Source: Tieghemiomyces parasiticus (lineage: Eukaryota; Kickxellomycota; Dimargaritomycetes; Dimargaritales; Dimargaritaceae). Taken from it: a DNA stretch of 20,170 nt. Below, piece after piece: positions 1-11,826 of this stretch. A model generated the notes under the pieces. The model was not told where the DNA came from and ran no database searches. It worked only from the letters and a program-made list of their open reading frames with translations. Both the position numbers and the translations under genes were made by a program. The stretch spans positions 1 through 20,170 of the forward strand of contig JANBPT010000881.1 in assembly GCA_027575765.1 (NCBI GenBank), in the 5' to 3' direction. How positions within the stretch are numbered: position 1 is the first letter of the stretch; every line of letters begins with the position of its first letter.

Positions 1-1470
1 AATTCCTGCCCCTTGCAGGGCATGTGATTCGAAAGGGACCTTTCGGTAGATGGAATCTGTCACAGCTCGCCGATTTCCACCTGCACCAAGTATTCCACCG
101 TTCAGCTTGTATTTGCAGTGTTAGTTCTACCCATGGGGAGTGGTCAGCCAGGCGAGTCTTTGGAATCTCGAGCAGAGTACACCTAGGCATAATACTCCGT
201 GATGCCTATCAGGTCTTCCATATTGGACCTCCCCTCCTTCTAGCCGCGTTTCACTAGATGAGTACTGCAGTGTAGGCGTGTTATCGGATATGTGTCATGG
301 ATACCGTGTCCCAAGATAAAGTCAGCGCTTCAGATACCACTCCGCTTCCTGCAGGACCCCCCTTTTCCTCCAGGCCCGGCGCTGCGGTATCAGAGCAGCC
401 CACCCGTTACGGCATGCCACCCACCAGATTTTTGGTTATATTAGGTTTTGATCATGATATGCATCCGGGCGGATATTTTCCTCGAAAATATGGGTAGCAG
501 GCAACCCCTAGATGCCACCATGCCATTCTGGGGCTATCCGTGTGAGTACAGGGAAACCCCCTTCTCTAGAACGCCCATCGACGGTGCCGCTGGGAAGTTC
601 TAATGGACCTGGAGTCGCAGCCTGCTAACCCCTGAGCGGCCAGACTTATAGTACGCCAGTCACCGGACCAGGAGGCCTCTTTCTACCCCCTCACCCTATG
701 CCAGAGCCACCTCCTTCCTTAATTAGAGGTCTCCTACCGGATCACTTCGGATGCCAGTGTTTGTCACGACTATTAAAATCGATTAGTACGCCGCGATATG
801 CCGTCTCAATTCCCACCCTACCGCTGCATGCTCACGGGTTATCGTGCATAATCTCTGCGGTGTGCCGCCCGACAGAGAGCGGAGGGGTGTTTTTTTTGCG
901 CATTCATAACCTCAGTAGAGTTGCCTGAGACAATGCGTCTATAATAAACTGGTTTTTAGATGATATACCTTGAAGATTGGTGGGTTGTCAAAGTAGTGCA
1001 GGCTCACCTACAGCTGCATCGGCGGGGTCGGAGTCCCAGTGTATCGAGAGACTGGACTGTACAAGGTGTCACGATAAGGTGCGATGCAGAACGTGCGGTG
1101 ATCGATGCAAATCGAGTCATCATTGATCTTTAGAAAGGCCTCACTCGTGCTAGCGTTCTATTCTGTAGCCGACAATGGTAAACGCGCTTTTGATTATGCT
1201 AGACTCCTTCATCCCTCACACCTTAACATCCTATCCGTCATCAAGGGATACGGTTGGTCGTCGTGTGGCAGGTTTGCAGGTCGGGGTACCGAAAACGAGC
1301 GACTTGATGACCGGCCTAGATGTGGTAAAGGTGGTATAGGGGTAGGCGGAGATAGTTACCCGGTTAGTTCCGGTGGTGGTATATAATAGAGGCGCTGAAG
1401 TAAATTCGTTCGAATAGACAGGGCGAGTGCCAGGTAAGACAACCTGGTGTACGACATGTAGCCATCAAAG
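1..1470. other. Left flank without a supported gene
   Basis: No reading frame here resembles a known family. The longest frames are 60-95 codons, about what chance gives. Items seen: an ATG-led frame at 297-497 with an S/P/T-rich start; a 76-codon frame ending at 928, followed by a T8 run near 890 and AATAAA at 943-948; and an ATG-less open stretch at 974-1126 with a tight cysteine cluster (see findings). These could be exons of a plus-strand gene convergent with the RAD51D-like gene, but I could not join them with consistent splice phases. The last part should hold the 3' untranslated region of the RAD51D-like gene on the minus strand; I see no clear poly(A) signal for it. Confidence 0.5.
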
Positions 1471-3098
1471 CTAGTTCTTCCTGTGGACGCCAATCCTGGC
1501 TTTAACAGGTCCCAGCGGATCTGAGCCCCCGATATGCAACTGTCTGACACTTACAGTATAATTCGCCTTAACGAGCTCGCAAAGTTTCCAAGGCCCGGTA
1601 AAACGCCCCAACCCCGCCCTATCGCCATCGTCCTCATTACTACCACCATCCCGGGTATTCAATTTCCGTTTAACTGGCAATCCACCGCTGTCCCGCCCAG
1701 GTAACCCAAGACTCCGGCCCCCACTGTTACCCGTACCACCAGCATGTCCCTCGTGGAGCACCGCCCCTCCGACCGCATCCTCGCCGGCATCACAAACAAA
1801 TATCGTTGTATCTGCCGTGTAAGTCCAATTAAGACCCAACGCCGGTTGCAATCGGGGCTGCGACACCAAATCCAGGTCGGTTATCACCCCACCAGCCGAC
1901 CGGCCACGATCACGTACCCGAGTGCTAGCCGAATTGGTAAACACCACAGCGGTGTGCGGGCGGTGTGATAAACTGCGTAGGGCGCGGGAGAGGGTGACCA
2001 CGAGGGAGTGTCCCTGGGCCGAACTGTTGAGGTAAGTTACCAGAAGTGGGGCGAGGCAGTCAAACACGTACAGTGTAGGACGTGGCATGGCATCACCCTT
2101 AAAATCCACATCTTCATCCACGGGGGTGGACATTACGCCCGCGATAAAGGCGAGGACTTCATCGGCGGTAGCGCAATGGACGTGCTGGACACGTTCTAAG
2201 CTGGCCCGGGCAAAGGGTGTGGTGCGCATGATGACGCCGTCAGAGTTTTCCGGATCATTATCGGCGGAATCAACGAGGGCTGGTGAAGCCGAAAGTCGAC
2301 CAAAATCAGTACGGCCAGAAGCGGTGTCATTAGGATCCCGGGCTCGCGACCAGGTGTAACGAAGGCAGTCCAGTAGCAGCTCGACTGAGAACCAAGCCGC
2401 CGTGTCTACATATATCACCCGGGCGCGGGCGTGCTGGTAGACCGTTTCGGAGCACATAAGGTGGACCAGTAGTGTACGACCGCTGTCTGAGGTACCCACA
2501 ACCTCGAGAATATCCCCCGCGCCAACGCCGCCCCGCAACAGGCGGTCAATGGCAGGGATGCCAAAGTGGTGCTGGATGTCTACGGTAGGGGCACTGGAGT
2601 CGCAGCGGAGGTCAATGGAAACAGGTGAGCAGTCGTGCTGGCCGTAGAGATATTCTGCCATATCATGGATAGCCTGAACAAAGTGAAAATGAGTAGAGGA
2701 TCAGGTAAGAAGGAACGGGTGGTCAGGTGTGAGGGCGGATAATCAGGTCGGGAGGCGGATGCTGGTACACTTACCACTACCGAACCGGACTTACCTGGCG
2801 GTCAGGATCCGTGCTTGGTAGCAGTGCCTCCCAGTCCGTATACATTAGTTCGCGGTCTACCCAGGAAAGGAGGGAGGGGGGGCGGTGTAGAGCGAGAAAA
2901 CCTACCGGGTAGCCATTAGCTAGCTGACCGTTAAGATAGCTGACCGCGATCGCCTGGCACAGTTGGGTCGGAGCGGCTGCCCTAAAAGCACCTACCTGTG
3001 GCGATACCAAGTCTCCTCAGTTTGAGGAACAAACGGTCACGGTCTTGCGCATCTGGTACGAAGGGCTGTAACCCAGCGACAAAAGCGAGCTGCGGCAT
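1471..3098 (-). CDS. RAD51D: RAD51D-like RAD51 paralog (homologous recombination), three exons
   Basis: Exons on the minus strand: 3098-2996, 2856-2795 and 2673-1471, giving a 455-residue protein. Both introns (2995-2857, GTAGGT...TAG; 2794-2674, GTAAGT...CAG after a T/C tract) join in phase. ATG 3098 is the first ATG after an in-frame TGA. RAD51D acts in the nucleus in RAD51-paralog complexes that help RAD51 load during recombination. Exons 1-2 give the small N-terminal domain (residues 21-32 DRLFLKLRRLGI). The RecA core follows: FGIPAIDRLLRGG near 92-104, Walker A GTSDSGRT at 115-122, Walker B TLYVFD at 255-260, then TAVVFTN near 296-302 and QPALGLNWTYTADTTIFV at 331-348, which fits RAD51D's KPALG.SW better than XRCC2. 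The Walker A lysine is arginine. Human RAD51D is 328 residues; the extra length is in an acidic/Ser-rich insert (about 165-205) and a Gly/Asp-rich insert (about 350-412). A GTAAGT at 1554-1549 could start a further intron, but the read-through end aligns well with RAD51D. RAD51 paralog assignment is strong, the D subtype likely. Confidence 0.75.
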
Positions 3099-6000
3099 GA
3101 GGTCTCTCAGGGAATTCAGGAATTCGGGAGAACTGGGCTTCGAGGAATGAGGTGCGAATTTGGTAAATGCGGTCGTACAGGGGGCTGGGTCGGAGAAAAA
3201 ATGATATGGGAATCGAATGCTAGAGTGTGAATGGTGGGGTCAGGGCTACAATGCGGACGACTCATTTAGGCCTTCGGGGCTGTGGGGCACAGCGCAAAGC
3301 ACTGGCCTTTCGGAGCCTTGTCGGTTCGGACGTGGGCGAGAAGTCCTCTGTGAGCTGATACGGACCTGAGCTGGCACTATAGTACTGCGGAAGGGGCTGC
3401 GAGGAAGGGAAACCCACGTGACACAGTGGTTTACCAATTACACTAGTCCACTAGGCCAATTGTGAGGCCTCCTATTAACCAATTTGTATCTGAACTTCGC
3501 CGACTGGCTAACCGTCAAGAAGGGAAACCGGACGGCCCATGCTTGGCATGGCACCGCCACCCTGCGAGAGGGCTCAATATGCCGCTAAGACTTGGTGTTT
3601 TATCGTTAAAAAGCCACCGACTTCTACCACTGAGGCGAAACCTCGGTGTGATGGTTTATTAAGGCCAAAGTTACACCCACCCAATCGCCTCTAACGATCG
3701 TAAGCCCGGTCCGTTGCAATGTCCCACTGATCAGCTACCCTCACCTATCACCGGCGTGATTGCCCGTCAGACGGGTGAGTGGGAAGAGCATCCAGGGTCA
3801 GCCACGGCCACGGCAACTCAGCCCTCTAGGGATACGCTGACCTGTCGTGCCAAGCCACCGAGGATCCCCCCTCCTGACAACCTATATTTGTCTCTCACCT
3901 ACACGCATATGGACACTGCTTGCGCACATCAAAGCTTGGCGTCCCGTAACGCGTATGAATACGTCAGAGAGAACGGCTGGTCGGTGGCGGTTAATAATAC
4001 CATCAGGCTGTGCGGAATAGTCACCGTTGTGGAAGACCGACGGCAGAAGGAGAGCCCGTTATAATCCCGTGCGGAGTGAATGATTAATTGGACACAACTG
4101 GGTTTAAGTCAGATACCATATTCCCCCCCTCTCCACTTTATCGTCGTATGTGTAGCCCAGGTACCCCCTTGCGGGATGCCAGACTTCCCCCTTGAATTTG
4201 AGTGGTGGGCCCGCGTAAGTCGACGGGCTTGGTGAGAAATCATAGATAATGGGAGGCCAAGTTGTGCTTAAAGAGAGTACACAGGTGCATAAAATGTTGG
4301 TATCTTTTGCAGAGTATCCGATACCAGCCGGCACGTACCTTAAATCAATATCAACAACGGTCTTGGCCGGGTTTCTCCGGTAGTAGGTTTAGGGAATTTC
4401 GCACCATGGTTCATGACCTTCATCTTCTTTAGCAAGCAATAAACATGAAATTCCTCCTCCCACAGAAGGCTACTAGATGGTTGAGATACACCAATGTTTT
4501 GATACTGCTCCGATCGACCGACGCCTTCAAATCCGGCCCCCTTCCTTTACTAAATCCGTCACAGTCCAAGGTTTAGAGGTACGTATACTGAGCGACTTTT
4601 ACAAGGTGGGGTCTGACACCTCCACAGTAATTTTATACTGGTAAGCTGTTGCCGTAGGAAAATCTTGGTCAAGATTGGGGAGGGGTTTAACATGGCCTTC
4701 CGCTGGCTAGGTCAAATGTCCAGTAAGAAGCAGTGAGGGGTAGGAAGTGTGGGCGAAGGGAAAATAGACTTGCAGCTTAAACCTCGAGTTCGTCCCATTT
4801 AATAATCGAGAGGCACGGGAACTCGTCTAGTCGGGCTTATCTAACCCCCCTCTCTATTACCAACTTCGACGTCTCAATTGCACTTTTTGTTGCTCTCGTA
4901 CCATCCTATGGTTACGTCTTGACCATATAGAGGCCAATGATCTCTATAACAGCTTTTCAAGGGTACGTCTTGGCAGGCCATGAGAATTAGAGGTTCTGGA
5001 CAAGGGGTGATCACTATAGGACTTGATATATAGAATGCAAGGGCTGACTTGACGCATCACTCACATTAATTGTCCTTAGTCGGTTCATCGTGGACCATTA
5101 ACCCCTCCCTAACGATCGTATATCGATTTAGTACTACCCCTACCCATCCTTAACGCGACATGTATCCCTGCCGCGACTTGCGTCCCTCTCGGGCTAGACT
5201 CCAATATCCCCGTACTCGGTGCATTAGCCTGCACATACCAGTTACCCATACCTCTATCCCAATTTATACAACTGACCACCAGTGCCTGCGTTCTTGATCC
5301 TCTCCCCCTTTAAGCGCCGTCACTAGCAATGCCATCTGGCCCTCAACCAGTCATCCGTGTGACCCTTAACTGCTTAGCACTTCCCCACCTTTCTGTCCAT
5401 ACGTCATCCCTAGGGACCCATTTTTTAACCCTCGACTCAACAGCGCCCTCCTTTCCCCCTCTCCACCCGGGGGGTGTTGCTCGCCTCTACCATCTCGTTT
5501 TATCTTCATATTGAATCCTCTGGGTCTCCCACACTCTTTAGTCGACTTGGCGCTCTGCAGCTCCTCCCAACTCCAATCAGGGTTGCGCCTCGCTAGTAAC
5601 ATCAAACTGTGGAATGCCATCCTCAACTTGCTACTTTCTACCAGCTTTCCACTGGCCTTGACCGAACCGACCCTGGTCGTGACCTGGCTCACTTCCGCTC
5701 CCCTTCACCACACTCCGCTGCACGGCAGACGCAAAAGTCTTGACCAGACACGCAGCCCCGTCATCTTAGCGACTATTCAGGTTTGCCGAAATAGCCACTC
5801 GTCTCATATAATGTGGTTCAACTCCTGCCTTGGATCACCTTGTCTGTAAGTCAAAGATAAGAACTCTTTATAGTGCACCCCTGTATCACTCTATAGCGCC
5901 ATTTTTACCCTATCGCCGCGCCTGGTGAGCCAGGACCAGCCCAATCTGCCTCTTCACATGAGCGCTCCACCACTATTTGGTACTGAGCCTTCCTTTGCAC

Positions 6001-6708
6001 TCCATTTTGATTGGTGGGAAAAACTCATCACCGGATCCCCAGCCACGACTCCCCCACTCCAGTATCTCCGCCCAGCGTGGAGGTTCGATAATCCTCCTCG
6101 GCAGATATAATTCGCGGGACCCCAAGCCCTGCCCTCCCATTTTCCCTTAAAAACTAAGCCACCCACCCGCCCACTGGCTCTCGGCCTAACTTTTACCCTC
6201 CCTGCTCCATAGGTTCAGTACGCCCTAGTTACCCACCTCGCTTGCCTATGTACTTTTGTGGTACGCAACCGTCTAATGCGCACTGCTCACCTTCGGAATC
6301 CCGTTATCTTTGGCCTCAGACCCACCCTCTCAGCCTTTACCCCCTTTGTCTCTGCAATAGCCATTCACTATACTCCTTCAACTCCAGCCGATTCGCGAAA
6401 CCAATAGCTGCAGCAGCACTACTGCTCGGGAATGCCAGCCCTAGTGTATTCCTCTAGACCTGCGCCCCTTCCCTCTCCTCGCCACCTTTAGCCTGTGACG
6501 TCGCCTGGGCCACTTATTGCTACCTTCTCATTCCAGCGTTGCGACTGTCGAGACCGACGCATTAACGGGTCACTTGTTCGTGCTGGTGCCGGCTCAAAGT
6601 GTCTGGTTTTATAGCGCGACGTTGCTGAACCACCCGCCCTCCGCGCCACTTATGCCTGGACCGGGCCCCTAGAGTCACTCTCTACCCTTGTCACCCCGTT
6701 TGACTGCC
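3099..6708. promoter_or_regulatory. Divergent intergenic region between the RAD51D-like and Zn2Cys6 genes
   Basis: This 3.6 kb separates two divergently transcribed genes and should hold both promoters. The plus strand is purine-rich in parts of the left half (for example 3120-3260 and 4675-4770) and markedly pyrimidine-rich from about 5280 to 6700. The upstream side of each gene is therefore CT-rich on its own coding strand, a common feature of fungal promoters and leaders. Open frames here (up to 116 codons, 3714-4064) have no recognisable domain; those at 5329-6457 read as Ser/Leu/Pro-rich because of the CT bias. No clear TATA box or tRNA was found. A small gene hidden by introns cannot be excluded. 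Confidence 0.45.
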
Positions 6709-9700
6709 ATGCCCCTCGATACGGCCTCGGCCGTGGACTATGACGACAACGACCAAAAGCGGCGGCGGGTCAGCCGGGCCTGCGACTTATGTCGCCGTAA
6801 GAAGGTCAAGTGCGATGGCGTCCTTCCGGTTTGCACCAACTGCCAAATCCTCCATCTCGGGTGCACATACAAGGACACGGCCAAGAAGCGCGGCCCACCC
6901 AAAGGCTATATCGACGCCATCGAAAGCAAACTCCTGCGTGTGGAGAAGCTGCTGGATGAGCTAACTGATGTGGAGGGTTGCCCCCGGCCTCAGATCATGG
7001 CCGAACTCGACCGGCTGCGGCACTCGGAACCCGTAAGTTGTCCTTATATATATATATATCTAAGTGAATTTCTACACCCAAGGTATCCGGATCGATTGTA
7101 CACCAAAATTCCAGGGTACGGGATTGAAGATATCACGTTCTGACTTCAACTACTGGCCGGCGGGCGCACGTGGAGGAAACATCTCGATTATCTATAGCTG
7201 GGGGTGTCCAGTGCAGAGGAACACGGACTACGGGTATAGACCGGTTAGTGGCCACCGTCGACCTCAATCTAATCCCCCCTTCCTCTGCAATGTTCTGATT
7301 CATATCCTGTTTTATCCTACCTGATCAATCGTAAACCTTCCCTCCCCCCTCGCTATTTCACCAGATTATCAAGACTAAAAAGGCGGGTCACCCGCACAGT
7401 GCTGCCGAGGGCCGCTTACGCCAAACCGAAACCCGCTCGCCGTCTCCGCCCCACTACTCGCCACCACTACGGTTAGGCTCGCAACGGAGCCCCAGTCCCA
7501 TCGAGTCACAACCATCATCGGCGAGGCCTGGGGTAGACACGCCGCTGAGTTACGGACCATACCAACGAGAGGCGGTGCAGGAATCCAACGTGGCAATGTT
7601 TAACCTGTCTATTGACGAGCAGGGTAATCAGCGGTACTGTGGTCAGTCGAGTGGCCTTTGGCTCCTGCGGGGCAGTAGTCGATTCCAAGGCGGGATCCTT
7701 CAGGGCTCTCGAGCCAACCTACGGTCCCACACCTGCCCTTACACAGACGTGACCCAGGTACCACGCGAGATCGAGTTGGCCCTGGTGCGCGGGTTCTTTG
7801 AGCACATCTACCCGGTGTTCCCCATCGTGATTCCGCACCAGTTCTGGAACTCATTCGTCGACCCCAGTGAGGACCCGCCCTCCCCGCTGCTTAAATACGC
7901 CATGTTCGCCTGCGTGGCCAAGTTTGTCGATTTAGACACCCTTATGCCCGGCGGCTCGAACGCTGCCCTGGGCATGCTATACTTTGATACTCTGCAGCCT
8001 GGCCTACTCGCCCATCTCTTCACTTCGTCACTCACTCTGGTCCAGGTACTGGTGCTGGTCGCGGTCTACCACCACGGCTGTATGACCATGAAGGGCTGGA
8101 AATTCAACGGTATGGCCATTAATCTGGCCTACGACTTAGGCCTCCACCGCGATCCGGACAAGATGGGCATGCTGCGGATGAGCGATACCGACCGTGAGCT
8201 ACGCCGTCGCGCCTGGTGGTGCTGCTACATCCTCGACACTATCGGCAGCGCTTCACTCGGCCGGCCGCCCGTGGTCAAAGGTATGGGCTTTGACACCGAG
8301 TACTGTCGCCTCGAGGAGAACCCCGCCGTTGTGGCCGGGATTATCGACGGGAGCATTACGGGCCCCATCCCGGCTGACTTGGCACGGGCATCCCCCACTT
8401 CCTCTTCCCCCGTCCCTCCTGGACAACCTTCGCCCGAGCTTCCATTCACCGTGGAGCGGCACAGCAAGTACCTTCTTCTGCTCATCAATCTGGTCAACCG
8501 GACCATGGGTCAGGTCTATGGGTACCAGTCAGTGTTTGTGCGCAATTACCACCACCCCATCGTGTTCAGCATCCCAGTGGCTCAACTCGACAAGCAGCTC
8601 CGTACCTGGCTGATCAACTTGCCTCCGGAACTCAAGTACAACCCTAGTGACTACCTCCAGCTCGGTCGTGCCCCGCACCGGTTTATCGGTACCATCCACA
8701 GCCTCTACCACAACACCCTGATCTTGCTACACAGGCCGTTCTTGGCCCACCAGTGGCACCTGCCCGTCCTAGCCGTAGGCAGTAGTAGTAACCAGACCAT
8801 GGCTGCGGCATCTCATACCGGTGATGACGGTGCGGAATCAGCCGGCCCCGTGCTCGGCCCGGCGGTCCTGACCGCCACTCCATCCCCACTCAACCGCCAC
8901 CGCCACGGTACGGCTGCCGCTGGGGGCAGCCCCGGGGTGGGGAGCGGCAGTAACGGGTCCATTGCGACGGCCTCACTCACTTCGGCCGAGTTCTCCTCCC
9001 TGCAAATCTGCACCTCGTCGTCAGCGGCGCTGACCTGCATCCAGCACACGATGGCGCGCAAGTCGTCGTCGGGTGGGTCCATTTTCAACATCTCCATGAA
9101 CATGGCGGCCGCCACCCTCCATCTCCACAATGCGCTCTCGCCGGATCCGCGCTACGCCCGCGCCGCCAAGGCCTACCTCCGACTCACGCTCGATACCTTA
9201 CGGGTCCTGGGTAAGCGTTGGATCTCGGCTTCCAAGCTTGAGGTTGTTCTTAAGGAACTCATGGAGCAACGCGGAGTGTCCCTTGAGGGTGTACCACAGG
9301 TCACCGAACTGACTGCGGACGATAATTTGGGCTACGCACTGGCCGTCAACCCGGCTCAATTTATGGACGATGTGTCGCAGCCGCCCAATCCCTCCACGAG
9401 CACCGTCCCCAAGACTGTCATTGTGGGAGCCAACGTGCATCCTGCTAACGGATGGGCTTCCACGGCTCCGATGTATACCACTCTTAGCCAGTACAACGCC
9501 AGTAATCAGGCTCCTGCTTACGATTCCCAGCGTCCTCACGCGCAACGTAACAGTCACCCGCACAGCCCGCTTCGGATGTTGTCCACTGCCGCCCACTCCA
9601 GTGGCCTCGTCCCTAAGAACAAAACGCGATCGGACTCGGCATTACCTACGACGGCCAAATCCGCCTCGCACCCGATACCCCCGGCGGCTCGCGGCCTGGC

Positions 9701-11255
9701 CCGCCGACTCGACCCGACTCCAACTGCCCCGGTCTCACCTACCACGACCATTGCCTCCCGTAATGGTACCGGCTGGACCCCCAGGTCCGACCCACTGCGC
9801 GCTAAAGTTATGGGCGGGCCTGGCGGTACGGCCACGACTGCCGGTACCGCCGAGGCCAGCTACGCCCTGATCGGCTCCGAAGCCGTTTTCGCGCCCCCAG
9901 GAATTGAAGGAAACCAAACTACGACCGTCGATGCCAGCCGACCGCCACTGCCACCGGCGCCCAGCGGCCACCCGGCTGTTAGTCTACCACCACCCATGCA
10001 GCAGGACTCCCCTTTTCATACGGGCCAGGTGTTGTGGACCAATCTCATGGAGGATCCCAACTTTAATATCGGTCTGATGGGAGCGGCCGGCATGAATGGC
10101 GGTAGTGGTGGGGGCGTGTCCACCGGCCTGGCCACTACAGGTGGTGACTATAAGGCTGATACTGGGGCCCAAGGTGGTGGCGGAGGTCTCGGGACAGCAG
10201 TGACCGTACCTTTCGAATTACTCTCGCCGCAATACTTCACCGATCCGCGTACCCTCCACGGCGCAGGAGGAAATGTCGTCGGGCCGTCGGGCCAAGGCTT
10301 CGTGAGTCAAGCGCCGCAACCCACGCCACCGTCGTCATCCACGGTCGGCGCCAACATTACTGAGCTGCCCAGCTACAGCAGCGCTGTGTCAGGACCGATA
10401 CAGCTGCTGCAAATGTCACCCGCTCCCTCTGCCCCGACTCGCTTTGACCCCTACGCCGTCTACGGCGCGGCCACCGGCGCCAATGGTAGCGGGGGAGGTG
10501 CTGGCGAGAACAATAGCAGTGCGACTGGGGAGGCACCGACCGACATGACCCAACAGTTCAATTTAGCCCACATCCTACGCCAGGCCCGAGGTGGCGGTAA
10601 CAAGCCTGGGACGGCCACCGCCAGTGCCGTTTCGGCGTCCCTCCTGCCTTCCTCTGGATTTCCTGGTATGTCCACCTACAATTCGACCTACCCTGTCCAT
10701 CATCGCCAACTGCAGCAGCCACAGCGATCAGATCAGGCCAACCTCGCTACGTCCTCGGCTCGTCAGCAGACGTTACCGATGGGAGAACTCAGCATCGACT
10801 GCGACGGTCCGGACTCCGTGCTGAAATCCTATCCGGTGAGTCAGAATGGTAGCCACGCCGGCCACAACGGGTACGTCAATGTCCTCCAACGCGCTAGTCC
10901 GGCCTACACACCTCCGGCGTCGTCATCATCTGCCGCTGCCGCCGCCGCTGCGGCCATGTTTATGACCCGACAAGCCCCCACGATCATCCCGGCCGGTATA
11001 AACGGCGCAAATCCGGTGGGACGAGGGATTGGAAGTACCCAGTTACAGACATCGTCCTCGTCACTCAACCCGGGTTCTCCTTATCCCACCCCGGCACCTG
11101 CCGACCTTGGTAACGCCCAGCCGCAACCACAGCAGTCACCATTTATTCCGACTCGCGGCCAAAACCAAGCGTTCTTCACCAACTTGGAGAATTTCTTTTT
11201 TGATGCTGACGTGATGGAATTTAACACATGGGATCAGGTTGGCCCCTCACAGTAG
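6709..11255 (+). CDS. Zn2Cys6 (Gal4-type) transcription factor with fungal-specific middle homology domain
   Basis: Exons 6709-7032 and 7365-11255 join in phase 0 (GTAAGT...CACCAG) to give 1404 residues. ATG 6709 is the only methionine codon in frame ahead of the zinc cluster. It should be a nuclear DNA-binding regulator. The cluster has six cysteines at 25, 28, 35, 42, 45 and 52 with the canonical C-X2-C-X6-C-X6-C-X2-C-X6-C spacing and the RRKKVKC basic core. A KKRGPPKGYIDAIESKL linker and short coiled coil (LLRVEKLLDEL) follow, expected to set dimerisation and half-site spacing. The middle homology domain (PF04082 type) spans about 241-580, with FFEHIYPVFPIV, AINLAYDLGLHRD, RRRAWWCCYILD and LGRPP. 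The remaining 820 residues or so are low-complexity S/T/P/G/A/Q sequence with an Ala8 run near 1300, ending in an acidic-aromatic segment (FFFDADVMEFNTW) that could be an activation motif. The target genes cannot be inferred; metabolic regulators of this type are common. At 1404 residues it is long for the class, usually 600-1100. Confidence 0.93.
7033..7364 (+). other. Intron 1 of the Zn2Cys6 gene
   Basis: This 332-nt intron separates the DNA-binding exon from the rest of the protein. The donor is CCC|GTAAGT, the acceptor CTATTTCACCAG|ATT behind a T/C-rich tract, and both sides are phase 0. A stop codon is met soon after the donor frame runs in, so retention would give a truncated protein carrying only the zinc cluster and linker. 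It contains a TA dinucleotide run just after the donor. Confidence 0.85.
7045..7059. repeat. (TA)n microsatellite
   Basis: About seven TA units, 12 bases into the Zn2Cys6 gene intron. Likely length-variable; no function inferred. Confidence 0.9.
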
Positions 11256-11808
11256 CGGTGGGTGTGAAGTTGGCTGATTGTGAAGGAAGCACAGTGATTT
11301 TTTTATTTGGTTATCGATTGTTCGTGTACATAGAATCGATTGTATTATGGTCGGCAATCCAATGCCGGCTCCGTGTAGGATATAAATTAAAAAAGTCGGT
11401 GCAATTGTATCATTGGTCGGGTTGTTTAATAAGTCTAATCCTGGAGTCGGGAGGTTGGTTGAAAACTAGGAGAGCAATGCGTGAGTATGTAGTGTAGTAT
11501 AATGCCGATTATTCTTGCAAAAGGACCAACTTGACCGAGAGCTATATGTCTGTTGGTCCGAGCCAGTTCGTGGGTCGGATAGCTGTGCATCCCAATGACA
11601 AGGAAAGCGAGAGATAAAGGAATAACTAATGTTTGCTGTAAGCGAGGTAATGAACTACGCCGACATTTAAGTGGCGATCAGAGAAGCTAGGTTTCCAGTG
11701 CCGAGGAAAGGGTCCCCGTTTAGGATAGTGCTGGGAGGGGGAGTTTCGGATGCAACTAGAGGTAACGGTCGAGAAATTTAAAGAAAGGGATTCCGGATAC
11801 GGCAAGTG

Positions 11809-11826
11809 ATATATATATATATATAA
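11809..11826. repeat. (AT)9 microsatellite
   Basis: Uninterrupted AT dinucleotide run in non-coding spacer. Confidence 0.9.

Noticed and set aside
2777..3010. 77-codon frame as an unspliced exon of the RAD51D-like gene
   Set aside because: Removing intron 2995-2857 gives better phase agreement and a better N-terminal alignment; the frame reads mostly through that intron.
3628..3648. 8-bp hairpin CACTGAGG-CGAAA-CCTCGGTG as a terminator
   Set aside because: No T tract, no gene ending here, and bacterial-type terminators are not expected in this genome.
6048..6100. tRNA-like B-box candidate around GAGGTTCGATAATCC
   Set aside because: The T-loop spacing is wrong (no CC at the required place) and no A box or cloverleaf arms could be placed upstream.
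6496..6503. CRE-like TGACGTC at 6496 and again at 15261, upstream of both plus-strand genes
   Set aside because: A 7-mer on either strand is expected a few times in 20 kb by chance; the distances to the two starts differ widely.
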